DNA of 51,628 nucleotides from a virus, in the IMG/VR virus record IMGVR_UViG_3300050343_000200, positions 1 through 51,628 of that record; one strand, written 5' to 3'. The position numbers were made by a program, and so were the translations under genes. Below are positions 9,743 to 17,633 of the stretch, piece by piece. The first letter of the stretch is position 1; each line of letters starts with the position of its first letter. Under the pieces are notes generated by a model, which saw nothing but the letters and a program-made list of their open reading frames with translations, had not been told where the DNA came from and searched no databases.

Positions 9743-10729
9743 TTAGATTATATACCAATCCTGTTGTTGTGTAGAAGTACCAGTATTCTTAGCAATACAT
9801 GTGATTGACTCATTAACGTAGTACAGTCTAGGAGTTGTTGATGCTGAACCATCAATCCTGTCAGTTGTAGAATCGTGCGAAGCTCCCTGAATAATAACTT
9901 GACCAGACCCACTATCAATCTTCTTAATTACTACCACTTTGCCGTTGGTTGCTGTCGGTAAGGTAATAGTTCTGTTAGTAGTGGAAGTGGTTACAAGAGT
10001 TACATCATGAGCGACCGTAGCGTCAGCAGTAACCTCTGTAATAGTCCTTGAGCGTTTAGCTTCTGTTACAGCGCCATCAGAAAGATGAGCAGTGTCAATA
10101 GAACCGTCTACATAATGCTCACTGTCGATGCTGTCGTCAGCAATCTTGTCGCCATTTACAGAGTCATCAGCAAGCTGATCAGTATCAATGCCGCCATCTT
10201 TAACAGCTACTTTAGTGTTTCCATCAATCTCAATAGTAACATTATCTGGGTCAACATCGAAAATTGGATCAATAGTAGTGCCACTGTTTGTCAAGCCATC
10301 GCCATCAGTTATTGATTGTATGCCAAGCAGGTTATAATACGTAGAACCATCATTTGTAAACGTCCATATGTTACTACCTTCATTCCATAAAATCTCCACA
10401 TCTTTATGAGACGAAGTATTTGGACCACGATTAACTATAATCGCAGCGTCTACTGTAGGCTCTGTGTTACTGTTATAATTACTATTAAGAACAATCTTTT
10501 GATCTTCTATAAGTAATTCTTCCAAGTTGATTTGATTAATTACTCCAGAGACATCCAAGTCTCCTAAAATAGTTACATCATTACTAACTTGTATATTATC
10601 TACGATTAACTTATCTGTAGAGGCATCATAAGTAAAATTACTTTCTGCCTCAAACATATTATCTGCTGCTGGATTACCAAAGTATACAATGCCCTGTGGT
10701 ACTCCTGTGACTGCTGGTTTATATGACAT
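9743..10729 (-). CDS. Tail fibre-type structural protein
   Basis: Intact 328-residue protein starting MSYKPAVTGVPQGIVYFGNPAADNM. It has the layout of phage fibre shafts: YDASTDKLIVDNIQVSNDVTILGDLDVSG, a block LEELLIEDQKIVLNSN, then ITDGDGLTNSGTTIDPIFDVDPDNVTI and a DxLADDSVNGDKIADDSIDSEH repeat-like linker. It is the first gene after the GTGTATAAT element at 10762, and its stop is one base from the start of the 1255-residue fibre. Probably part of the same fibre complex. Confidence 0.7.
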   Translation of the reverse strand: MSYKPAVTGVPQGIVYFGNPAADNMFEAESNFTYDASTDKLIVDNIQVSNDVTILGDLDVSGVINQINLEELLIEDQKIVLNSNYNSNTEPTVDAAIIVNRGPNTSSHKDVEILWNEGSNIWTFTNDGSTYYNLLGIQSITDGDGLTNSGTTIDPIFDVDPDNVTIEIDGNTKVAVKDGGIDTDQLADDSVNGDKIADDSIDSEHYVDGSIDTAHLSDGAVTEAKRSRTITEVTADATVAHDVTLVTTSTTNRTITLPTATNGKVVVIKKIDSGSGQVIIQGASHDSTTDRIDGSASTTPRLYYVNESITCIAKNTGTSTQQQDWYII

Positions 10730-10761
10730 TTTACTTCTCCAAAAGTGAGGGTTTACATAAT

Positions 10762-10770
10762 ATTATACAC
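10762..10770 (-). promoter_or_regulatory. Conserved GTGTATAAT promoter element
   Basis: Leftward GTGTATAAT just after the stop of the 10770-11468 gene and 33 bases before the start at 10729. It is preceded by an AT-rich stretch with no good -35 hexamer. Identical to four other unit starts on this strand. Confidence 0.6.
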
Positions 10771-11468
10771 TATAAAATATACCAATCATCTCCGTCTGAA
10801 AAACAAGATATAGACTCATTTTTATACTGTAGGGCTGTCGAGCTTGAACTATCTAAGTCATCAACAGTTTGTGATAGTATAGTGCATTTATATTGATTTG
10901 AGTTAAATTTAAAACTAATTGTTTTACCTTGCATCCCAGAGGCAAACGGTAAGGTCACTTCTATGTCAGAACTCAAGGTAGATATAAATACTACTTCAGC
11001 TGTAGTAGCTAAAGTTGTACTAGAATTTACCGAGATGTGAGATCGAGTAGAGTCTCCACCTCCATTATTACCGCCTCCAGTGGAAGCGCTGTTTTGTGTT
11101 GTTCCGTCTGGAAACTTAATACCAGCGTAAGTTGCGTCAAAGCCTGTAGCAAATCCCGCATCGTCCAGTACGAAAGCTTTTTCTGCTGGATATGTACAGA
11201 ATACAATTGATACTCCGTCGAGATCAATCTTTGCGTCAGAATTGCTACTTTCAAGAACAATATCTCTAGACAGGCTGTTTGTAGAAGACGTATAAGTACC
11301 AATGCCAATCTCATATTTGCTATACATTTCAATGGCATAGTACGTAGAGTTCCCATCTCCAATCGCGTCTGAGAACGATTGAAAGCTAGGAAACACAGTG
11401 TCAAAAACTATATCTCCGGTTCCAGTTGTTACAGAGCTTTGTTTAACTCTGTCTGCTAAAATAAACAT
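10770..11468 (-). CDS. Short tail fibre / baseplate-attached protein
   Basis: The start MFILADRVKQSSVTTGTGDI is preferred over an in-frame ATG 36 bases upstream. It follows a purine-rich site and overlaps the stop of the preceding gene (TAATATG), as is usual here. About 232 residues. N-terminal module: FQSFSDAIGDGNSTYYAIEMYSKYEIGIGTY, shared with the partial gene at 1-239. Then GIKFPDGTTQ, the standard phage fibre linker, a Gly/Asn-rich hinge, and a beta C-terminal domain ending CFSDGDDWYIL. It closes a transcription unit. Confidence 0.65.
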   Translation of the reverse strand: MFILADRVKQSSVTTGTGDIVFDTVFPSFQSFSDAIGDGNSTYYAIEMYSKYEIGIGTYTSSTNSLSRDIVLESSNSDAKIDLDGVSIVFCTYPAEKAFVLDDAGFATGFDATYAGIKFPDGTTQNSASTGGGNNGGGDSTRSHISVNSSTTLATTAEVVFISTLSSDIEVTLPFASGMQGKTISFKFNSNQYKCTILSQTVDDLDSSSSTALQYKNESISCFSDGDDWYIL

Positions 11469-11469
11469 A

Positions 11470-11931
11470 TTATTTTTGTTTTCTTTCCGCTCTTGAAATA
11501 GCAAACTTAATTAATTTTTTAGCACCATAATTAAAAAATGGTAATTTTCTTTTTACAGCTTCTTCTTGTAGCCAAATGCATATAGAATCTACATTTTCTT
11601 TGCACCACTCTATTCCTTTATCATTCATAAATTTTGCTTTTTTATTACATGTACAGTTTGGTGTCGCTTGTATATTCATCCAAGATAATAGTTTCTTAAG
11701 CTCAGTTCCTACGCCTTCTCCAATGTCTGGCGAATTTACTTTTGTATTTTTATATTCAGGAGAAGCAAAGTTATCTCTAGGAAGCTTTGGATAAGAATGA
11801 TGGTCAACATCTATTACCCAAATGTCATCTCCCAGTTTTTCTACTACACAAGGCATAACCTCTTCTATAGAATACCCGCGCTGGAGGCATCTATCCATTA
11901 AAAATCTTTTATGAGCTTTATATTTATTCAT
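11470..11931 (-). CDS. Conserved Cys-containing phage protein of unknown function
   Basis: The start MNKYKAHKRFLMDRCLQRGY has a perfect AGGAGG upstream, so this 153-residue form is preferred over a longer frame. The second half (EGVGTELKKLLSWMNIQATP, then CTCNKKAKFMNDKGIEWC) with paired cysteines and a helical tail matches a domain I have seen in marine phage and metagenomic proteins, sometimes attached to enzymes. A metal-binding or scaffolding role is possible but unproven. It is the only non-fibre-like gene between the fibre genes, which makes its presence notable. Confidence 0.55.
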   Translation of the reverse strand: MNKYKAHKRFLMDRCLQRGYSIEEVMPCVVEKLGDDIWVIDVDHHSYPKLPRDNFASPEYKNTKVNSPDIGEGVGTELKKLLSWMNIQATPNCTCNKKAKFMNDKGIEWCKENVDSICIWLQEEAVKRKLPFFNYGAKKLIKFAISRAERKQK

Positions 11932-11945
11932 AATTATATATCCTC

Positions 11946-14900
11946 CTATTCGTCGGGGAACGGTCCAGTTGGAAGAGTAAATGACTGAGGCCAATTAGCA
12001 TCGTCACTGTAAACTAATCCATTAGTAATCCTAAATTCATCTACTTTCATGCAAAGGCTGTAAACGGTATAATAATATATCTCTTCGTTCATCATCCAAA
12101 CATTCAGCCCCCACACCGATGGAGGGTAGTACGCAGAGATCGCCTCTTCAGCAATGTCATCATACATCTGCCATCCAAAGCCTTTTTCAAATTGTCCATC
12201 CAAATATACAGAAATCATAGCTTCATCCGTTGCGTTTTGTTTATCAGAATCTAAAACAATTGCTATGTGATGCCACCCGTCCTGTGTTATAAGACCGCAG
12301 TGGTTGTTTGAGGGATTCGCCCAGCTCTGATTGGACATGGTAAAGTAATCATTCTGGCTCGTACTGAACTGCTCATAAATATCGCAATAAAGCTGCATAC
12401 CATTAGCTGTTGGGTCAACATATACAGTAACATCCCAGCCTTCATTGCCCGTTGTCGCGTTGGCAGCAGAGTGGGACGAAACGGGAGATAGAGTGTGTAA
12501 ACCGCTAAGATGTAGTAAATTGCCCCAACCATCCTGATTGGACATTACGCCTTCTAAGTAAAACCAAAACTCAATAGTTGATTTTACCTTACCTTCACTT
12601 GTAAGATCCATTGGGTAATTAAGCCTTGCGTTTTCAGACGGTGTTATACTCTGACCAAAAATATCTCCGCTCCAAGATAATACTTTTACATCATCTTGAT
12701 TGTAAGTTCCGTCATAGTAATCTTCCATGTTTACCAGAGGACACGGCCTATCTGTCCACACGTTGTAATCATATCTTGCGCTGTAGTCTTCTAAAGTTGT
12801 GTCAAAGGCATTGCTGTTAAATATCCCAGAACCTCTAACGCAAAAATCTGGATCGCTAGGAACATTACACGCATAGAATAGCGTTGCGTGTCGTCCGTAA
12901 GCAGAGCTATCTATAGATTGTACTAATGAGTTATTATGTTGATCGACATATAAGGAAACAAAATTATTTTCCATATGCAACAACTGTTGAGTTCCCGGCG
13001 CATTAGAAACAAAAGGGCTAGTTCCAGCCAAAGTGTGAGCGGCTACTCTGACAAAATATTCTTTAGTTGCATCTAAACCTGTTATTGAAGTATTAGTGCT
13101 GGTAAACTCATCCGTAATGTACTTATGGGCTGTCCAATCAATAGCCCCTCCTTTTTCTTTGTAGTCAATTATATAGAAGAGATCTGGACATCCACCATCA
13201 TAATCAGGAGCTTGCCAGCTAACGTTGACAGTTGTAGAATTCTGACTGACAACCAAAGATCTTACAGAGGTTGGAATTTGAGCGGTAACAAAGGAAACAA
13301 TATTAGAATTAAAATATTTATCAATGTTATGATTTATATCATCATTAGACTTAACAGAAACAAAGCCTTCATACTCAGCGCAGGCATTGACGTTGCTTGT
13401 ATTAAATTGATGACCAGAAGTTAGCTGTGTAAAATTGTAATCTGCCTGACCGTCTACCCCACTATACAAAATAAACGAATTAGATCTAGCATTGCCCTTT
13501 GGTCCATAGAACATGGCGACTGTGCTAATTTCAGTCGGATCATTCAAAAGATTCCACCTGTAGGACAAATTGTCACTAGGATTAGGATCAAAAGAGATAC
13601 TCTGAAGGGACGGAGCTGGTATAGGTGGAGCAGTTGTATAGACTCTTTCCGATTCTCCCTTAATATCTGGAGCTGGATTGTCTACTGTTATGACAGAACT
13701 TGTAACTCTATTTGGTGAATAGACAGATATTCTATAGTCATTAATACCTAATGTATTATTGGTAATGCAAAACTTTTCTTTAGATTTAGTTTCTTCAGTG
13801 TCGGTAAGCCTCTTGTAGCAATTTCCGTCTACCATTTCAAGGAAATAGTTTATATCACTACCAAAAGAACTTTCTGCTATAGCACAAAAAGTTATAAGAT
13901 TAGTATTAGTATCCACAGTAGCAGATAATCCGCTGTTAAATACAACAGTTTCCACTGGAGGGGAAGTAGTAGTTATAAATTCTATATTGCTATAGTAGTC
14001 GTCTAGTGGAAGACATATGTTTCCAGAACCAGAAGTCCTAATAGTTGCTGGCATAGAATCGCAACATGGCGTTTTCTTGTAGTCGCAAACGCTGGATATT
14101 TGCACAACCAGAGCGTCGTTAAATAAATCTATGTCACTAAGACTAATCATCTCTACAGAGGGTTTGTCAATTAAGCTGCTACCCCTGACTCTATATTTAG
14201 AACCAGAGTATCCAAAAGATTTTTTAGCAAGCACAACGCCCTTATCTCTAGATCTAACAGTTACAGAGATCTCATTTTCTATTTCCCATCTCATGAATGT
14301 AGCTGAGTTAATATACAAAACAATATTCTTGGGAGTTACATGCTCAGTAATAAAGTTAGACACTGTTACTAATTCTTCCTCTCTTCTGATTAATATTTCA
14401 GAATCGTGAAGCAAATCTACATGATGCTCAGTATTATCGTCTGAGATCATTATTTTTAATCCTTCGTCGTCATGGAAACTTCCAGCTGGAACAGTTGTAA
14501 TACCGCATGGGCAATTATCTAAATCATCAATAGATATTAAAACGTTTTCAGGACTGTCTGTTGTAGTAGTTGTACTAGTTGTGGTAGGAGTGCCGGGAGT
14601 AGTTAGCTCAAATATATCAGACTCTATGTATTCATCTGGACTGTCTTTATAATATGCCCTTGCGTGAAGCTCATATGTTGTTCCGGGGTCAAAATTTTCT
14701 TCATTAAGAGAAATGCTAGAACGAGAATTGTTTCTCGTGAAAGTCAATATGCCGCCAATGATAGTATTTATCAAACCACCCCCACCCCCAAGACCCCAAG
14801 GTAAGAATGTGAAGTTGTCTTCTTCATAGTGTGTAGAATTCTCTCTATCTTTTAATGACCAGTAAACCCTAATTTTAGAAAAAAGACTATTTGATTCTAC

Positions 14901-15614
14901 ATGAGATCTGTTTACATAAATATATGCATAAGACATATTACGTTCATTAACATCTACATTAATAGATAGTGGACTTAAGGTTGTAGTTGTAGTTTCATCT
15001 GTGTCGTCAACGACGGGCGCTAAAGTAGTTGTAGTAATTAATTGAGGTAGAGGGCATGTTGGATCAAAGGATAAATTATCTTGACCCCCCATATATCCAT
15101 GATGATAACAATCATATGATATGGTCTGGAAATCTCCAAACACAGAAACAATAACAGTCCCGTAGTAATAAGGACGGACAACGCCATCAGCCCCACTTTT
15201 TGTTCCGTGTATATTATCTCCGCTTACAGTAAGATTCTGATCAGTAGAATAAAATGTAATAGGGTGTTCTATCGGAACATTGTTAAAAACGTAAGTTCCT
15301 GTATTCATTTTGAATGAAGCTAATAAGCTAGAAGCTCCATTAAAGAAGTATACATTAGCATTATTAACCTGTTGAATTGTAACATCAACATTTTCAGTTA
15401 AACATGACTCTCCTGTTAAAGATACTCCGGGGGTTTTAAAAGTCGTTGCATCCGTAAAAACTTCAGTTCCGTCAGAAAGAGTTAGTTTGGCTCTTGCTTG
15501 ATACGTTTGGCCTGACTCAAGTTCGCTATCGTTAATAGGCGCACTTTTAAACACACCATCAGATTCGACGGTGGGAGTGTCTCCAAAAATTTGTTCGTTA
15601 TTATCTTCTACCAT
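11946..15614 (-). CDS. Giant virion protein: cupredoxin-like, FN3 and LamG domains
   Basis: 1222 residues. A first beta domain (about 1-65) is followed by a cupredoxin-like domain (about 70-185). Its ligand set for a type-1 copper site is complete: His117 in IEHPITFYS, and Cys169-x2-His172-x2-Met175 in YDCYHHGYMGG. Thr-rich linkers (TTTTLAP, TTTTTLSP, TTSTTTTTTDSPE) separate further beta domains. A fibronectin type III domain lies at about 785-880 (PTSVRSLVVSQNSTTVNVSW) and a LamG/concanavalin-like domain ends the protein (WHHIAIVLDSD, VYLDGQFEKG). FN3 and LamG suggest carbohydrate binding on the virion; copper binding is inferred. Confidence 0.7.
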   Translation of the reverse strand: MVEDNNEQIFGDTPTVESDGVFKSAPINDSELESGQTYQARAKLTLSDGTEVFTDATTFKTPGVSLTGESCLTENVDVTIQQVNNANVYFFNGASSLLASFKMNTGTYVFNNVPIEHPITFYSTDQNLTVSGDNIHGTKSGADGVVRPYYYGTVIVSVFGDFQTISYDCYHHGYMGGQDNLSFDPTCPLPQLITTTTLAPVVDDTDETTTTTLSPLSINVDVNERNMSYAYIYVNRSHVESNSLFSKIRVYWSLKDRENSTHYEEDNFTFLPWGLGGGGGLINTIIGGILTFTRNNSRSSISLNEENFDPGTTYELHARAYYKDSPDEYIESDIFELTTPGTPTTTSTTTTTDSPENVLISIDDLDNCPCGITTVPAGSFHDDEGLKIMISDDNTEHHVDLLHDSEILIRREEELVTVSNFITEHVTPKNIVLYINSATFMRWEIENEISVTVRSRDKGVVLAKKSFGYSGSKYRVRGSSLIDKPSVEMISLSDIDLFNDALVVQISSVCDYKKTPCCDSMPATIRTSGSGNICLPLDDYYSNIEFITTTSPPVETVVFNSGLSATVDTNTNLITFCAIAESSFGSDINYFLEMVDGNCYKRLTDTEETKSKEKFCITNNTLGINDYRISVYSPNRVTSSVITVDNPAPDIKGESERVYTTAPPIPAPSLQSISFDPNPSDNLSYRWNLLNDPTEISTVAMFYGPKGNARSNSFILYSGVDGQADYNFTQLTSGHQFNTSNVNACAEYEGFVSVKSNDDINHNIDKYFNSNIVSFVTAQIPTSVRSLVVSQNSTTVNVSWQAPDYDGGCPDLFYIIDYKEKGGAIDWTAHKYITDEFTSTNTSITGLDATKEYFVRVAAHTLAGTSPFVSNAPGTQQLLHMENNFVSLYVDQHNNSLVQSIDSSAYGRHATLFYACNVPSDPDFCVRGSGIFNSNAFDTTLEDYSARYDYNVWTDRPCPLVNMEDYYDGTYNQDDVKVLSWSGDIFGQSITPSENARLNYPMDLTSEGKVKSTIEFWFYLEGVMSNQDGWGNLLHLSGLHTLSPVSSHSAANATTGNEGWDVTVYVDPTANGMQLYCDIYEQFSTSQNDYFTMSNQSWANPSNNHCGLITQDGWHHIAIVLDSDKQNATDEAMISVYLDGQFEKGFGWQMYDDIAEEAISAYYPPSVWGLNVWMMNEEIYYYTVYSLCMKVDEFRITNGLVYSDDANWPQSFTLPTGPFPDE

Positions 15615-15628
15615 TGTAAATTACCTTA

Positions 15629-17626
15629 TTAGCCTTCTGGCATATTAATCGTTGGTTGTGTTGGTTCATCGTTGAAAATTTCATCTGATTTAATAAAATT
15701 CCTACTTTTTTCTCTATATATATAGCCCATTTTATCAAACGAGGTTTTTGTGCCGTAGCTTGTAGACACGTTAGAAGGTTTAGTATACAATATGAACTCC
15801 TCAGTTCTGTAGGTTCTAGGACGAGTTCCATCTGGCTGTACTTCGCCTAATGCGACATCAATTTCTCGATAGCATCTATAAATAGCTCTTATTCTAAATT
15901 GATAATCTGGAGTTCTTTCTATTTGTGATACGTATTCGGGTGGTGCAGCCCAAGGGTCTTCAAGGAAATGTTTTAAAGGGTGTGACTTAGGGAGATAGTA
16001 GTACCAATCTGGTGTGCGTAACCTATCATCTGTGAATTGAATAATCATATCACTACCAGCGCGGTACTCAATCTTATCATGTCCGCGAATGATGGTTTGA
16101 TCTAACCCAATCGCTGATTGGTTATTGACACTATCATTTAGAAACCAAGGTTCTTCTGGGCAATCGTGTTGAAGAAGCGGTATGTCATCTGTTAGCTCCC
16201 ACAATTGCATCCACTTTCCATTTCTTGGATCTTTAACCTCAATCGAATAACCATAAAGATTGTATTCTCTATCTTGTGTGAATTTGTCAGAAATTAATTC
16301 TTCCCAAAGTGGAGAATCAGGAGTAGTCCAAGTCCATCCGTACTGTCTGGGTGTTGCAATAAACTTTGTAGTTGATGGGACACGCCAGTTAAGAACGGTT
16401 CTATCTCCCTGAAGTCCGACGCTCGCACTAACCTCAAAATTACTTCCAGCTGAAACAGAAAGGATACTTGCTACACCTGCTGTGGCATTATTGCGATATG
16501 GAGTATAAGTCATTGAAACTTTAGGATGAGTTGCATTCTGCTCTCCACCAATAAATTCTGGTTCAGGTGGTATGTCAGGAGGAAAATCGTGAGTAAGTTT
16601 ATCCTCAGTATTGCATATATGGCATGGGTGAGTGCAATGCTTGGCTAACTGAACGCCGTAGCTCATCGTAGTTGGTATGTTTACTAGTTCGTCCATCCCA
16701 TCACCATCTGTATCGACAGATTTTAGTCTAGTAACCTGAGTCGTAATACCCACGCCCCAAGTAATGTCAAAATATCTACCTCCGTTTACCGCCCATGTGT
16801 TTCCTTCTCCTCTAGTGACGACAGCTCTTCTGACAGGTCGTAAATCAGCAGAAAATGTTGACGGAACCACACTGTCTGGAAGACTATCTTCTGGTACAAA
16901 GTCTATATACTTTAGATCTGTATAATTAAATCTTAGCTGAATACCACTAGGATCATTTGGATTTACTTCAATCCAAGGATGGGTTTCAGCAATATTTGGC
17001 GAGACTTTTTGCGCTTCTATGTCCATTGTTTCAACAGTTAAATCTGTTGCCTCTTCGCTCTGCACTGAAAACAGAGTAGAAGGAGGACTGAATGATTCTA
17101 ACCTTCTAGGTATAAGTTTCCAGCCAGTGCTTGTATTAGTTGGTGCAGGAGCCTGCGTAGTAGTTGTATTTGTTGGTGCAACCGTGGTTGTAGTATCGGT
17201 TGGCGTGGCAGTCGTAGTGGTGGTGGTTGTAGTGGTGGTTGTAGTATTGGTTGGCGTGGCAGTCGTGGTAGTGGTTGTGCTAGTAGTAGAAGCGGCAGAA
17301 GCTATCACTGATCCCGCCATACTATTTCCATGAACAGTACATTCATATGGATACGTCATCGCAGAAGAAAATGTATAGCTAGCATAGGTCGAGTTATTTC
17401 CATAATATCCACCATTTGCAGAATTTCCAGTGATAGTAGTTCCAGCAATCCTAAAAGGATGATTACTACCATTACTAAAAGTAAAGTTTACAGTGTCTCC
17501 AGCACTAATATTTATAGTGGGATTACTGGTAGATGAACTTATACTACCATTTTCATCAGTTCCGCTAAAACGATAACCGTTTCCAGAACTGCTAGAGGAT
17601 AATACTGTTATGTTATAAGTAGCCAT
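15629..17626 (-). CDS. Virion protein with N-terminal plastocyanin-like domain and Thr-rich linker
   Basis: 665 residues. Residues about 1-110 form a cupredoxin domain: NPTINISAGDTVNFTF, SNHPFRI with His56, and YECTVHGNSMAG giving Cys96-x2-His99-x3-Met103. This is the type-1 copper ligand pattern of plastocyanin and its relatives. A Thr/Pro-rich, mucin-like linker of about 50 residues follows (about 112-165). The rest is a large beta region with a Ca-binding type loop (DTDGDGMDE), a Cys/His cluster (HCTHPCHICNTED), and many Trp/Tyr residues. No signal peptide is present, as expected for a virion part. Copper may be structural or redox; neither is tested. Confidence 0.7.
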   Translation of the reverse strand: MATYNITVLSSSSSGNGYRFSGTDENGSISSSTSNPTINISAGDTVNFTFSNGSNHPFRIAGTTITGNSANGGYYGNNSTYASYTFSSAMTYPYECTVHGNSMAGSVIASAASTTSTTTTTTATPTNTTTTTTTTTTTTATPTDTTTTVAPTNTTTTQAPAPTNTSTGWKLIPRRLESFSPPSTLFSVQSEEATDLTVETMDIEAQKVSPNIAETHPWIEVNPNDPSGIQLRFNYTDLKYIDFVPEDSLPDSVVPSTFSADLRPVRRAVVTRGEGNTWAVNGGRYFDITWGVGITTQVTRLKSVDTDGDGMDELVNIPTTMSYGVQLAKHCTHPCHICNTEDKLTHDFPPDIPPEPEFIGGEQNATHPKVSMTYTPYRNNATAGVASILSVSAGSNFEVSASVGLQGDRTVLNWRVPSTTKFIATPRQYGWTWTTPDSPLWEELISDKFTQDREYNLYGYSIEVKDPRNGKWMQLWELTDDIPLLQHDCPEEPWFLNDSVNNQSAIGLDQTIIRGHDKIEYRAGSDMIIQFTDDRLRTPDWYYYLPKSHPLKHFLEDPWAAPPEYVSQIERTPDYQFRIRAIYRCYREIDVALGEVQPDGTRPRTYRTEEFILYTKPSNVSTSYGTKTSFDKMGYIYREKSRNFIKSDEIFNDEPTQPTINMPEG

Positions 17627-17633
17627 ATATCAC

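Noticed and set aside
17019-17333. Rightward open frame of almost only Val, Gly and Ala
   Set aside because: It is the mirror of the Thr-rich linker (ACT/ACC codons read backwards). No ribosome site and no family features.
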